Part shown: positions 55,401-64,000 of the stretch, piece by piece | Numbering within the stretch: position 1 is the stretch's first letter | Layout of the letters: the number at the start of each line of letters is the position of its first letter | Source of the DNA: Sphingomonadales bacterium EhC05 | GTDB taxonomy: Bacteria; Pseudomonadota; Alphaproteobacteria; Sphingomonadales; Sphingomonadaceae | Reading direction: 5' to 3' | Assembly: GCA_001650955.1 (NCBI GenBank) | Contig: LXYP01000045.1 | Location: 186,001-250,000 of the forward strand | DNA length: 64,000 nucleotides | Made by a program: the position numbers and the translations under genes | The notes under the pieces: generated by a model | What the model was told of the DNA's origin: nothing | Seen by the model: the letters and a program-made list of their open reading frames with translations, nothing else | The model's database searches: none

Positions 55401-56404
55401 CCTTCACTGCCCAAATCCTCACTCTTTATCCCGAAATGTTTCCCGGACCGCTTGGCACGTCGCTGGCGGGCAGGGCGCTGGCGGAGGGGAAGTGGGCCTG
55501 CGATACGTTCAACCCGCGCGATTTCGCGACCGACAAGCATAAGTCGGTCGATGACACGCCGGCGGGCGGCGGGGCCGGGATGGTTTTGCGGGCTGACGTC
55601 ATGGCGGCAACTCTGGATCATGCGGTTGAGCGGATGGCGGAACAACTCCGTTCGCCTCGCGCGCAGTCGAGAGACGATGGCCTTGACGCAGATGTCTCGA
55701 CTTCGCTCGACACGAACGGTTCCAAATCCGTTCGGGCTGAGCCTGTCGAAGCCAGTCTCCCTGCGGATATGCGCACTTCGACAAGCTCAGGACAAACGGA
55801 TCGATCCGATCCGGGTCATTATTCCACAAGCTCTGGGTCGACAGATAGCGGTCCCGCCGTTCATACTTCGACAGGCTCAGCACGAACGGCTCTCCCGGCA
55901 AACAATCCGCCCATCCTCGCCATGACTCCACGCGGGAAACCGCTGACCCAGGCGCGGGTCCGCGAAATCGCCGCCGGTCCCGGCGTCACCCTCATCTGCG
56001 GGCGTTTCGAAGGATTTGACGAGCGCCTGTTCGACGCGCGGGACATTGAAGAAGTCTCGATCGGCGACTATGTCCTGTCCGGCGGAGAAATGGGCGCTTT
56101 GGTGCTTTTAGATGCTTGCATTCGGCTGCTTCCCGGGGTAATGGGCGCGTCTTCTAGCGGAGATGACGAGAGTTTCGAACACGGCATTCTCGAATATCCG
56201 CAATATACCCGACCTCAAATATGGGAAGGGCGCATTATCCCTGACATCTTGCGATCGGGGGATCATGCGAAAATAGCTGCTTGGCGGAAACAACGGGCAG
56301 AGGAAGATACACGGCTAAGGCGGCCGGATTTATGGGAGCGTCACAGGGATGCTCCGGATCAGTCGCCCTCTGGTGCGCAAGGCAAAGATAAAGATAAGGA
56401 ATAG
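55397..56404 (+). CDS. trmD: tRNA (guanine37-N1)-methyltransferase, with in-frame repeat insertion
   Basis: SPOUT knot enzyme that methylates G37. N-terminal [20 protein letters not shown], the GGGAGMV loop, and the knot motifs [13 protein letters not shown] and [14 protein letters not shown] are intact. At 335 residues it is about 85 longer than usual. The extra residues, about 85-170, sit between the first knot strand region and [15 protein letters not shown], and are encoded by several REP units. The insertion keeps frame and falls in a surface loop of the family, so activity is plausible. Confidence 0.93.
   Translation: MTFTAQILTLYPEMFPGPLGTSLAGRALAEGKWACDTFNPRDFATDKHKSVDDTPAGGGAGMVLRADVMAATLDHAVERMAEQLRSPRAQSRDDGLDADVSTSLDTNGSKSVRAEPVEASLPADMRTSTSSGQTDRSDPGHYSTSSGSTDSGPAVHTSTGSARTALPANNPPILAMTPRGKPLTQARVREIAAGPGVTLICGRFEGFDERLFDARDIEEVSIGDYVLSGGEMGALVLLDACIRLLPGVMGASSSGDDESFEHGILEYPQYTRPQIWEGRIIPDILRSGDHAKIAAWRKQRAEEDTRLRRPDLWERHRDAPDQSPSGAQGKDKDKE
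55694..55889. repeat. REP units inside trmD
   Basis: Four recognisable units: CGACTTCGCTCGACACGAACGG ending at 55719 (given as CGACTTCGCTCG plus ACACGAACGG), CCGTTCGGGCTGAGCCTG at 55728, CTTCGACAAGCTCAGGAC at 55776, and CTTCGACAGGCTCAGCAC at 55866. The second and third are inverted. They are the same family as the gatC-gatA repeat, with no stop codon in the trmD frame. Confidence 0.85.
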
Positions 56405-56407
56405 GTC

Positions 56408-56794
56408 ATGAACCTGATTCAAACGTTGGAAAAAGAAGCAGTAGACGCATTTGTCGCGTCGAAGGATATTCCCGAATTTCGCGCCGGTGATACCGTGCGT
56501 ATCGGTGTACGCGTCGTCGAAGGCGAGCGCGTTCGTACCCAGAATTTCGAAGGTGTGTGCATCGCACGGACCAATCGCGGCATGGGCTCAAACTTCACCG
56601 TACGCAAAATGTCGTTCGGCGAAGGCGTTGAGCGTGTCTTCCCGCTCTATTCCCCGAACATTGAAAGCATCACCGTGGTTCGCCGTGGTATCGTGCGTCG
56701 TGCGAAACTCTATTATCTGCGCGGACGTACAGGTAAACGGGCCCGTATTGCGGAACGTCGCTTGAACGCCCCGAAGGGCAAAGAAGCAAAATAG
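56408..56794 (+). CDS. rplS: 50S ribosomal protein L19
   Basis: Ribosomal protein of 128 residues at the 30S-50S interface. The signature [29 protein letters not shown] and [18 protein letters not shown] are clear, with a basic C-terminus [11 protein letters not shown]. It is the last gene of the ffh-rpsP-rimM-trmD-rplS cluster, 3 bases after trmD. Confidence 0.96.
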   Translation: MNLIQTLEKEAVDAFVASKDIPEFRAGDTVRIGVRVVEGERVRTQNFEGVCIARTNRGMGSNFTVRKMSFGEGVERVFPLYSPNIESITVVRRGIVRRAKLYYLRGRTGKRARIAERRLNAPKGKEAK

Positions 56795-56818
56795 AAAAAG
56801 CTTCTTAAGTAATTCAGG

Positions 56819-56854
56819 CAGCCGGTTCTCCCTCAACGGATAACCGGCTGTTTT
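56819..56854 (+). terminator. Terminator after rplS
   Basis: CAGCCGGTT and AACCGGCTG form a perfect 9-base stem followed by TTTT, closing the ribosomal cluster. Confidence 0.88.
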
Positions 56855-56878
56855 CATATTCAGCACAGGAAAAGTTTC

Positions 56879-57904
56879 ATGGGTTACAAAATAGTCGTCG
56901 TGGGCGCGACCGGAAGTGTCGGACGCGAAATGCTGAGCATCCTGGTCGAGCGCGAATTTCCCTATGATGAGATTGCCGCCGTTGCCTCTTCACGGTCACA
57001 TGGCAGCGAAATCGAAATTGGGGACTCGGGCAAGATGCTCAAGGTCCAGAATATTGAGAATTTTGATTTTGCCGGTTGGGACATCGCGCTTTTCGCCGCC
57101 GGTTCCGGCCCGACCAAGGAATATGCGCCCAAGGCCGCCGCTGCTGGCTGCGTCGTTATCGATAACAGTTCGCTCTACCGGATGGACCCAGACGTTCCCC
57201 TGATCGTCCCCGAGGTCAACCCGGATGCGATTAGCGGCTATACCAAGCGCAATATCATCGCCAATCCCAATTGCTCGACCGCGCAGATGATGGTGGCGCT
57301 GAAGCCGCTGCATGACGCCGCGACGATCAAGCGGGTGGTGGTATCGACTTACCAGTCGGTTTCCGGCGCCGGCAAAGGCGGGATGGATGAACTGTTCGAG
57401 CAGAGCCGGGCGATTTTTGTCGGTGATCCCAAGGAAAACCACGTCTTCACCAAGCAGATCGCGTTTAACGTGATCCCGCATATCGACGTCTTCCTCGACG
57501 ATGGTTCGACCAAGGAAGAATGGAAAATGGTCGTCGAGACCAAGAAGATTCTCGATCCCAAGATCAAGGTTACCGCGACCTGCGTGCGGGTGCCGGTCTT
57601 TGTTGGTCATAGTGAATCGATCAATATCGAATTTGAAAAAGAACTGTCCGCCAAAGACGCCCAGAAAATTCTCCGCGACGCGCCCGGCATCATGCTGGTC
57701 GATAAGCGCGAGGATGATGGCTATGTCACGCCGGTTGAATGTGTTGGCGACGGCGCCACCTATATCAGCCGGGTGCGTGAAGACCCGACGGTCGAGAATG
57801 GCCTGAACATCTGGTGCGTTAGCGACAATCTGCGCAAGGGCGCAGCGCTCAACGCGGTGCAGATCGCCGAGCTGCTTGGACGGACATATTTGAAGAAGGG
57901 CTAG
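56879..57904 (+). CDS. asd: Aspartate-semialdehyde dehydrogenase
   Basis: Makes aspartate semialdehyde for lysine, DAP, threonine and methionine. The 341-residue protein has the NADP motif VVGATGSVGREML, the catalytic Cys in NPNCSTAQM, the GAGKGGMDEL loop and HSESINIEF with the active histidine. dapF in the same pathway lies 7 kb away but separately. Confidence 0.96.
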   Translation: MGYKIVVVGATGSVGREMLSILVEREFPYDEIAAVASSRSHGSEIEIGDSGKMLKVQNIENFDFAGWDIALFAAGSGPTKEYAPKAAAAGCVVIDNSSLYRMDPDVPLIVPEVNPDAISGYTKRNIIANPNCSTAQMMVALKPLHDAATIKRVVVSTYQSVSGAGKGGMDELFEQSRAIFVGDPKENHVFTKQIAFNVIPHIDVFLDDGSTKEEWKMVVETKKILDPKIKVTATCVRVPVFVGHSESINIEFEKELSAKDAQKILRDAPGIMLVDKREDDGYVTPVECVGDGATYISRVREDPTVENGLNIWCVSDNLRKGAALNAVQIAELLGRTYLKKG

Positions 57905-57912
57905 ATTCTGTC

Positions 57913-59472
57913 TCAATGGCTGGCGGATGCGGACTCGGCTGTGTCGACGACAATATTTTCCGGCTTTTTCATCAGCAGAACCAGCGGCACGCATAAGGCG
58001 GTCATGATCGACATCAGCCAGAAGTCGCCAAGATAGGCGATCATCAGCGCTTGCCGGTTCACTTCGGCGTCGATCACGGACATCGCCTGACTGCCATATT
58101 CACCGAGGCGACCGAGCGTCACCGCGCTCATCGGGGCGAGTTGCGCCTCGGTCAGATTGGCGGCGATATCGGCGTGGCTGGTTTGCCAGTTGCGGCCCAA
58201 GAGACCGACGAAAACCGCTATGCCGATCGACGCGCCGATCGTCCGGGACAGGTTCAGCAGGCTGGCGCCATCGGTGCGGTTACTCGCATTGAGGGTCGAG
58301 AAAGCCAGAATATTCATCGTGACGAACAAAGCGCCCATGCCAAAGCCCTGGATCAGGCCACTGGTGATCACCGGCCAGCGGTCCATTTCGAGGCTCCAGC
58401 CGGTCATCATCCAGCCGGCATAGGCGGCCAGCGCCATGCCGCCGCCAACGACCAGCCGCGGATCGACATAGGAGGCCAGTCGGCTGCCAACCGCCATCCC
58501 CAAAAAGACCCCAACGCCGCGTGGAGCGAGCAAAATGCCTGCTTCAATCGGGGTATAGCCGTAGATATTCTGCAGCATTGCCGGAAGCAAAGCCATGGTC
58601 GAGAACATGACCACGCCGGCGATGATCATCAGCAACATCGCGGTCACCAGATTCCGGTCGGCAAACAGGTCGCGCGAGAGAAATGGGTTCTTGGCGGTCA
58701 TCATGTGAATGACAAACATCCAGATCGCCGCGACCGCGATTCCGAACTCGATGATGATTTCCCAGCTTTCAAACCAGTCGGCATGATTGCCGCGATCGAG
58801 CATCAACTGAAAAGAACCGATGAAAATCGCGAACAGGACAAAGCCGAACATGTCGAACTTCCGCCGGACGATCGGTCGCGACGGCAATAGCGACCAGAGG
58901 ATCGCAAAGGTGATGATGCCGATCGGGACATTGATCAGAAATATCCATTCCCAGCTATAATATTCGGTGAGATAGCCGCCGATGATCGGGCCCAATATCG
59001 GCGCGACCATCACCCCCATGCCCCAGATTGCCATCGCCTTGGGATGGTCTTTCGGCGCGTTGATATCGAGCATCACGGTTTGCGACAATGGCATCACGAA
59101 CGCCCCGGACAGGCCCTGGATGATCCGGAAGAATACCAGCATCTCGAGGCTGGTTGCGGTGGCGCAGAGTATTGACGACAGTGTAAAGCCAGCGATGGAA
59201 AGCAGGAACAGGTTGCGAGACCCCAGGCGGTCGGCGAGCCAGCCGGTGATCGGGATCGCAATTGCGGTGGCCAGAATATAGCTGGTTAAAACCCAGGTGA
59301 CGGTATCGATCGTCGCGCCGAGTCCGGCCTGGATATGCGGGATCGCGACATTGGCGATGGTCGAGTCCAATATCTGCATGATATTGCCGAGCATTACCGA
59401 GAGGGTCAGCAGCAGCTTGTTATCAACTTTGATCGCCGGTTGGTTGGGATTGATGGCAGCCGTTGCGGCCAT
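57913..59472 (-). CDS. DHA2-family multidrug efflux permease (EmrB type)
   Basis: A 519-residue, 14-helix major-facilitator transporter. Motif A as GWLADRLGSRNLFL, motif C as GVMVAPILGPIIGGYL and the N-terminal MLGNIMQILDSTIANVAIPHI (motif D1) are clear. With the HlyD-type adaptor encoded 4 bases upstream it should form an outer-membrane-linked pump. Substrates are unknown. Confidence 0.92.
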   Translation of the reverse strand: MAATAAINPNQPAIKVDNKLLLTLSVMLGNIMQILDSTIANVAIPHIQAGLGATIDTVTWVLTSYILATAIAIPITGWLADRLGSRNLFLLSIAGFTLSSILCATATSLEMLVFFRIIQGLSGAFVMPLSQTVMLDINAPKDHPKAMAIWGMGVMVAPILGPIIGGYLTEYYSWEWIFLINVPIGIITFAILWSLLPSRPIVRRKFDMFGFVLFAIFIGSFQLMLDRGNHADWFESWEIIIEFGIAVAAIWMFVIHMMTAKNPFLSRDLFADRNLVTAMLLMIIAGVVMFSTMALLPAMLQNIYGYTPIEAGILLAPRGVGVFLGMAVGSRLASYVDPRLVVGGGMALAAYAGWMMTGWSLEMDRWPVITSGLIQGFGMGALFVTMNILAFSTLNASNRTDGASLLNLSRTIGASIGIAVFVGLLGRNWQTSHADIAANLTEAQLAPMSAVTLGRLGEYGSQAMSVIDAEVNRQALMIAYLGDFWLMSIMTALCVPLVLLMKKPENIVVDTAESASASH

Positions 59473-59476
59473 AGCC

Positions 59477-60565
59477 TTAGGTCCCGGTCGTGTGCAGGTC
59501 GATGGTCACCTCGGCGGAGATTCCGGCGATCAGCTGCCTGGGTGATTTGTCGAGAATCTGGATCTTGACCGGAACCCGCTGGGTAACCTTGACCCAATTG
59601 CCATTGGCATTTTGGGCGGGCAGCACCGAAAATTCCGAGCCGGTGCCCGAACCGATGCTTTCGACGCGGCCGTTGAGGGTGACTCCGGGATAGGCATCAA
59701 ATGTGACGGTGGCCTTCTGCCCGACGGCCATTTTGGCCAGATCGGTTTCCTTGAAATTGGCCTCGATCCAGCTGTTTTCATTGTCGACCAGTGACACCAC
59801 CGGAAGACCGGCCATCATCATCTGTCCGGTTTGCAGTCGCGAGGCCTGAGCGATTCGTCCGGACACCGGTGCGCGCACATCGGTTCGCGAGAGATCTAGC
59901 AATGCCTGTTCTTTCGCCACCTGGGCTCTGGCGACATCTGGATTTTGGCCGGGAACCGCGGTGCCGCTCGCCAGTCGTGATCGGGCCGAGACCACCGATG
60001 CCTGGGCGACCTGCAATTTTGCCTGGGCTTGCTCGACTTCATGCTGTGCGGCCTGATAGTCTGCCTTGGTCGCGAAACCGCGCTCCATCAAGGCCGCCTG
60101 CCGTTCAAAATTGGCCTGTGCCAGCGCGATATCGGAACGCGCGGCGGCAATATCGACGCCGCTCGTATCATAGTCGCTTTGCAGATTCTGAACCGTCACC
60201 TGGGCAGCTGCAATGTCCGCATCGGCTTGGGAAACCGCCAGTGCGAAAGGCGCGGGATCAATCCGGAACAGCAGGTCGCCGGCGCGCACATGGTCATTTT
60301 CCTGCACATTCACTTCGACAATCTTGCCGCCAATTTCGGGCGAGATCGACACAATATCCTGCTTCACATAGGCATTTTCCGTCGAGACATAGCGTCCGCT
60401 GGTGATATAATAATAGACGCCGAAGACCAGGATCGCCAGCGGAACGGACAGCATGACGATCCAGCGCATGCCACCCTTTAATCCGGATTTTCTAGCTCCC
60501 GGCGGCGATGAGGCGGCGGCCTTGCCAAGATCTTCTTCCATATTCGGGTTGGGATTATCCGCCAT
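59477..60565 (-). CDS. HlyD/EmrA-family membrane fusion protein
   Basis: Periplasmic adaptor of 362 residues. One N-terminal helix (about residues 38-54), a lipoyl half (VSISPEIGGKIVEVNVQENDHVRAGDLLFRID), an alpha-hairpin and the second lipoyl half (VRAPVSGRIAQASRLQTGQMM). The ATG at 60565 overlaps marR by 11 bases. Probably links the permease to a TolC-like channel. Confidence 0.9.
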   Translation of the reverse strand: MADNPNPNMEEDLGKAAASSPPGARKSGLKGGMRWIVMLSVPLAILVFGVYYYITSGRYVSTENAYVKQDIVSISPEIGGKIVEVNVQENDHVRAGDLLFRIDPAPFALAVSQADADIAAAQVTVQNLQSDYDTSGVDIAAARSDIALAQANFERQAALMERGFATKADYQAAQHEVEQAQAKLQVAQASVVSARSRLASGTAVPGQNPDVARAQVAKEQALLDLSRTDVRAPVSGRIAQASRLQTGQMMMAGLPVVSLVDNENSWIEANFKETDLAKMAVGQKATVTFDAYPGVTLNGRVESIGSGTGSEFSVLPAQNANGNWVKVTQRVPVKIQILDKSPRQLIAGISAEVTIDLHTTGT

Positions 60566-61016
60566 GGACCATCCGTTTCGCGGCGAGGTCAATATCATCA
60601 ATATCTTGCAGATTGCTGCGCACCAGCTCGAGCAAATCCTGCAATTGCTGCTGATCCTTGATGGCCAGATCGTGCATCGCTTCCTGCAACAATTGTTCCC
60701 CGATCGGCGTGAGCTGTTCAGTCAAGGCCGTGCCCTTGGGCGTGAGATATAGCTGCCACGCGCGGCGGTCGCGCGGGTCAGGGCGGCGCTCGACCATTTC
60801 TGCAGCCTGCAGCCGGTCGACCATCCGGCACAAGGTCATCGCGTCCAGCTCCAGCATTTCGGCGAGCGCGACCTGATTGATCCCCTCATGCCGCTGGAGC
60901 CAGGTCAGTACGCGCCACTGAGGCCGAGTGACGCCAATGGCCTTGGCGCGCTTGTCAAATGTCCGACGAATCAGTCGTGATATGTCGCCGATCAGAAATC
61001 CGAGATTATCGCTCAT
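60555..61016 (-). CDS. MarR-family transcriptional regulator
   Basis: A 153-residue winged helix-turn-helix protein. The recognition region VALAEMLELDAMTLCRMVDRLQAA and the wing VERRPDPRDRRAWQLYLTPKG are typical. First gene of the efflux operon, so it probably represses its own promoter until a ligand binds. Confidence 0.9.
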   Translation of the reverse strand: MSDNLGFLIGDISRLIRRTFDKRAKAIGVTRPQWRVLTWLQRHEGINQVALAEMLELDAMTLCRMVDRLQAAEMVERRPDPRDRRAWQLYLTPKGTALTEQLTPIGEQLLQEAMHDLAIKDQQQLQDLLELVRSNLQDIDDIDLAAKRMVHGG

Positions 61017-61026
61017 GTCGAAAAAC

Positions 61027-61044
61027 TAATAACAGAGTTTATTA
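61027..61044. promoter_or_regulatory. Palindrome upstream of marR, candidate operator
   Basis: TAATAACAGAGTTTATTA has perfect 6-base arms TAATAA/TTATTA and a 6-base spacer. It lies 10 bases upstream of the marR ATG in an AT-rich tract, where a MarR dimer could block transcription. Confidence 0.5.
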
Positions 61045-61265
61045 TATGCAATGTATATATTTAATAGTGAAGAGGCTCACGCACCGTCATTCTGGGTGAA
61101 CGGATCGAGGATGGGGCAGCTTCGGTCGCCAGTTGAGCGCCCCCGATGGCTGATAATGGCTTGAATATCTGCCCTATTGGTGACATTCTTCGCACAGATG
61201 CAGCCTTTGATCGGGTATCGGTTGCGGAACGACTGGACCGCTATAATTTGCAGAAGGAGGCATCC

Positions 61266-61916
61266 GTGTTTCGTGCTGCTCAACAGATTTGCAATGCGCT
61301 TCCCCGCGCGCAGCAGATTTGGCTTGCGATCTGCCTGTTCTGCATTGCCATCGCGCAAGTCGACCAGCCTTATCCCTCGGTCGCCCCACTGCATCATATC
61401 CCGACCTTGATTTTGGTCCTGCTGGCGCCTGTCATGCTCAGGCGCTGGCCGATCTCGAACCAGGCGCTGGCATGTTTGATCCTGTTCTTCCTGCTCCATA
61501 CGCTGGGCGGAAGATATACCTATACGAACACGCCCTATGATCTTTGGACGCACTATCTATTCGGACTGGAATTGACCGAGCTTTTTGATTGGCAGCGCAA
61601 TCATTATGATCGCCTCGTCCACTTTGGTTTTGGCGTGCTGATGGTCTATCCGGTCAAGGAAATCCTCACCCGATATGCCAGGGTCAGCAACGGACTGGCG
61701 ATCTATATCGCACTGGAATTTGTGATGGGGATTAGCGCGGTCTATGAAGTCGTTGAATGGCTGTTATCGATCGTTCTTGCTGGTGATGCAGCAGAATCCT
61801 ATAATGGCCAGCAGGGTGATATCTGGGATGCCCAGAAAGATATGGCGCTGGCCTTTCTGGGCGCGCTGATCACGAGCAGCTGGCTCATCTTGCGCAGGCG
61901 CATGCGGAAGGGGTGA
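61266..61916 (+). CDS. DUF2238 (YjdF-like) inner membrane protein
   Basis: A 216-residue protein with about six helices. NTPYDLWTHYLFGLELT and NHYDRLVHFGFGVLMVYPVKEI are family signatures, and EWLLSIVLAGDAAESYNGQQGDIWDAQKDM carries conserved acidic residues. The GTG at 61266 follows AAGGAGG and is preferred to a longer frame from 61146. Function unknown. Confidence 0.85.
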   Translation: MFRAAQQICNALPRAQQIWLAICLFCIAIAQVDQPYPSVAPLHHIPTLILVLLAPVMLRRWPISNQALACLILFFLLHTLGGRYTYTNTPYDLWTHYLFGLELTELFDWQRNHYDRLVHFGFGVLMVYPVKEILTRYARVSNGLAIYIALEFVMGISAVYEVVEWLLSIVLAGDAAESYNGQQGDIWDAQKDMALAFLGALITSSWLILRRRMRKG

Positions 61917-61959
61917 TTTCTTTTTGTATAGACAATGGCTTGTGATAGCTTGAGCCAAT

Positions 61960-62709
61960 ATGAGCTGGGCTGGGAAAATCTATCTGTGGATGACGCGATT
62001 CAATACCATCGCTTTGACTGGGTTGATCCTATTTTTTATCGGCATATTCATCTATGATCGGGTTCGCTATTCCTCAACTCTACAGGAACTTACGGGAGAT
62101 AGATTTGGCTCGACCAATGATGGAATGATGCCATTTTCTGGACAAGAAATGAAGGTCCCTGGCGGCACGTTTGTCAGTTATTATCCTGTAGAAGACGCGG
62201 GCAGCTATGAATGGGATAAGGGGCAGAACATAACCATTGTCGACGTTCGTGATGGAAGTTCTCACAAAATTCTCTCTGACAATGATCCCCGTGCCATTAT
62301 CAACTGGGAGTTGATTGAAAAAGGCGGTGCGAACCCGCGTGTCTACCTAGGCTATGTGGCCTGGGCTGCGACCAAGATCCAATTTGATCAAGGTCGCGCC
62401 GATCTTCTGATTTCCGCTTTTCCTAACATCAAGCAACATACGCTCGCGGAAAACATTAAATATACATATCTCCCAAAGCTGAGTGGGAACGAGAGCGTTG
62501 CAATTATCATTTGGCCTGAAGAGGATAGAGCGAATTTCGTATCCTTTGATTTGACTTCTGGGGAAGTCATCGAAAAGAAAGAAATCGATCTCCCGAAAAT
62601 GAAAGAGAATTTCCTATCGCTCAATAACGGGCTGCCGGATGAGAAATTCACTCGATTTGCGCACCACAATATGGCGCCACCTTCTAATGAGTTTGGATTT
62701 TTAGAATGA
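61960..62709 (+). CDS. Membrane-anchored protein, unknown
   Basis: A 249-residue protein with one N-terminal helix (about residues 17-32, TIALTGLILFFIGIFI) and an otherwise soluble, probably periplasmic domain. The domain contains WDKGQNITIVDVRDGS and VYLGYVAWAATKIQFDQGRAD. No family recognised. Overlaps the next gene by 4 bases (ATGA), so it may be translated with it. Confidence 0.7.
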   Translation: MSWAGKIYLWMTRFNTIALTGLILFFIGIFIYDRVRYSSTLQELTGDRFGSTNDGMMPFSGQEMKVPGGTFVSYYPVEDAGSYEWDKGQNITIVDVRDGSSHKILSDNDPRAIINWELIEKGGANPRVYLGYVAWAATKIQFDQGRADLLISAFPNIKQHTLAENIKYTYLPKLSGNESVAIIIWPEEDRANFVSFDLTSGEVIEKKEIDLPKMKENFLSLNNGLPDEKFTRFAHHNMAPPSNEFGFLE

Positions 62710-63353
62710 CATTACAAGCAGACGTATATTGGTCCTTCCGGTCGCCTTATAGCTATCTCGCGACGCGGCGCTATGTCGCTTTGACGGAGGAATATGATCT
62801 TCATATCAACCAGCGCTTCGTCTATCCGCTGGCGATCCGGGAGCCGGACTTCTTCGAGAAAAATCATCCCAACTGGCTTGGCTATACGTTCCGCGACATG
62901 TTCCGTGTGGCGCAATATATGGGCATCCCGATGGCGCCGCCCAATCCCGATCCGATTGTTCAGGATATGGCGACGCGCAAGATCGCAGAAGACCAGCCCT
63001 ATATTTTCGAACTGACCCGGATGGGGCAGGCGGCCTCACGGCGCGGCAAAGGCCTGGAATTTGCCAATCAGGTTTCGCAGCTGATCTGGGGCGGCACCGC
63101 GAATTGGCATGAGGGCGATCATCTTGCCAGTGCAGCGGTCCGGGCGGGATTGAACCTCAAGGAACTGCGCGCCGAGGCCAAGGCGCAGGCGGAAGAGCTC
63201 GACGCGGAAATTGCGGATAATCAAAAAGCTCTCGAAGCCGGAGGCCATTGGGGTGTGCCGACTTTGATATTCGAAGACGAACCGTTTTTCGGCCAGGACC
63301 GGATCGATATCGCGGTCTGGCGGATGCAGCAAAAGGGTCTGGCGAAACGTTAG
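62706..63353 (+). CDS. DsbA-fold protein, 2-hydroxychromene-2-carboxylate isomerase-like
   Basis: A 215-residue thioredoxin-fold protein of the HCCA isomerase/GST-kappa group. The start VYWSFRSPYSYLATRR with the conserved serine, the long helical insertion, and the C-terminal GHWGVPTLIFEDEPFFGQDRI (cis-proline loop) fit. The real substrate is uncertain: HCCA isomerase belongs to naphthalene breakdown, and no such genes lie near. Confidence 0.82.
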   Translation: MTLQADVYWSFRSPYSYLATRRYVALTEEYDLHINQRFVYPLAIREPDFFEKNHPNWLGYTFRDMFRVAQYMGIPMAPPNPDPIVQDMATRKIAEDQPYIFELTRMGQAASRRGKGLEFANQVSQLIWGGTANWHEGDHLASAAVRAGLNLKELRAEAKAQAEELDAEIADNQKALEAGGHWGVPTLIFEDEPFFGQDRIDIAVWRMQQKGLAKR

Positions 63354-63539
63354 ACTCCGCGCTTTCCTACATGATGCTTTGGGGTTAGACTGGACCGATG
63401 ACCACTCGCTACCCTGACCTTGACCAATTCCCTATCCGATATCCAACAGCTATTATTGGAAATGGCGGAAAAAAAGGCTTTCTAGGAGTCAATTTGGTCA
63501 ACTTAGCCGCTCGAATAGCATCGCTATGGAGGCTGTTCG

Positions 63540-63995
63540 ATGCGTGAAATCCTCACCGGTGGTTGCCAGTGCGGCGCGGTTCGATACCGGTTTGAAGGCC
63601 CCGCGCCCGCAGCTTATGCCTGTCACTGCGGGGAATGTAAAAAACAGACGGCCAGCGCTTTTTCAATGTCGATTCCGATGCATTATGATGATTTGCATGT
63701 CGAAGTCTTGCCTTCGTCATTTGAGACAATCGCCCATAGCGGCAAGACCAAGCACAATTATTTCTGCGGGAAATGCGGCACCCGTTTGTGGCATTCGGGC
63801 AGCAATCCGCCGGACAAGATCACGCTAAAAGTCGGGACTTTGGATGATCCATCAGGCATCGCCCCGCAGGGACATTTGTGGGTGTCGAGGAAACAGCCAG
63901 GGATTGAACTGGATCCTGCGAGCGATCAACAGCTTACGCAACCGGATGATCTGGAAGCGTGGAGAGCGAATTTGGGGATTAGAGAATGCCGGTGA
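63540..63995 (+). CDS. GFA-family (CENP-V/GFA domain) zinc protein
   Basis: A 151-residue protein. Zinc cysteines appear in GGCQCGAVRY, CHCGECKK and YFCGKCGTRLW, the GFA pattern. Members are named after glutathione-dependent formaldehyde activation, but most have no proven activity. A stretch of about 185 bases before it holds no convincing gene. Confidence 0.88.
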   Translation: MREILTGGCQCGAVRYRFEGPAPAAYACHCGECKKQTASAFSMSIPMHYDDLHVEVLPSSFETIAHSGKTKHNYFCGKCGTRLWHSGSNPPDKITLKVGTLDDPSGIAPQGHLWVSRKQPGIELDPASDQQLTQPDDLEAWRANLGIRECR

Positions 63996-64000
63996 AGACC

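Noticed and set aside
55599-55931. Minus-strand ORF over the trmD repeats
   Set aside because: It is the usual spurious translation of sphingomonad REP units (FVLSLSK and LRQAQPER phrases), not a gene.
63399-63545. Possible 48-codon ORF before the GFA gene
   Set aside because: No ribosome site, no recognisable pattern, and it runs over the GFA start codon; probably chance.

Overview
This window is chromosomal DNA from an alphaproteobacterium, most probably a sphingomonad (order Sphingomonadales; a marine-type genus such as Parasphingorhabdus or Sphingopyxis is my inference). The clues are a ChpT phosphotransferase, GatCAB amidotransferase, the RpoH box, an ATCase paired with an inactive dihydroorotase, the ffh-rpsP-rimM-trmD-rplS cluster, and scattered palindromic repeats of the CTTCGACAAGCTCAG type. 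Nearly everything is housekeeping. I see no prophage, insertion sequence, CRISPR array or conjugation gene.

Layout: 1-3.1 kb fatty-acid synthesis (fabG end, acpP, fabF) and mltG. 3.2-6.6 kb a renalase-like flavoprotein, an orphan ParA and a nitronate monooxygenase. 6.7-12.7 kb branched-chain amino acids on the minus strand: leuA behind a leucine-rich leader peptide and hairpin, then ilvC, ilvN and ilvB. 12.8-14.7 kb miaA and serB, divergent with overlapping start codons. 14.7-18.9 kb two SPOR-domain proteins around a ParA plus ribbon-helix-helix-like pair. 18.9-22.8 kb pyrC', pyrB, ruvX and a DUF3089 hydrolase. 22.9-26.4 kb gatCAB and tRNA-Leu. 26.5-30.9 kb trigger factor, two ClpP paralogues and ClpX. 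31-36.6 kb a GNAT enzyme, mtgA, rpoH, an RluD-type synthase, a JAMM peptidase, chpT, an amidase and RNase P RNA. 36.7-39.4 kb a secreted caspase-like Sel1 protein, a J-domain protein and SufE.

39.5-44.7 kb is the most unusual block: a phage-shock (Psp) envelope-stress locus. PspF faces a sigma-54 promoter that reads into a previously unlisted 58-residue membrane ORF, pspA, pspB and pspC, and then eight tandem small membrane-anchored coiled-coil genes that resemble PspB. 44.7-51.5 kb holds a membrane protein, Fe-SOD, the dapF-mtaB-ftsY-ispZ operon and a GGDEF/EAL protein. 51.7-57.9 kb is the SRP/ribosome-maturation cluster and asd. In it trmD carries palindromic repeats in frame, and a broken copy of the trmD start lies between small membrane-protein genes. 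57.9-61.0 kb is a marR-emrA-emrB type efflux operon. 61.3-64 kb has membrane proteins of unknown role, an HCCA-isomerase-like protein and a GFA-family protein.

Genes are densely packed with many ATGA or TAATG overlaps, so most neighbours on one strand are probably co-transcribed. All product names rest on reading motifs by eye; no database search was run.
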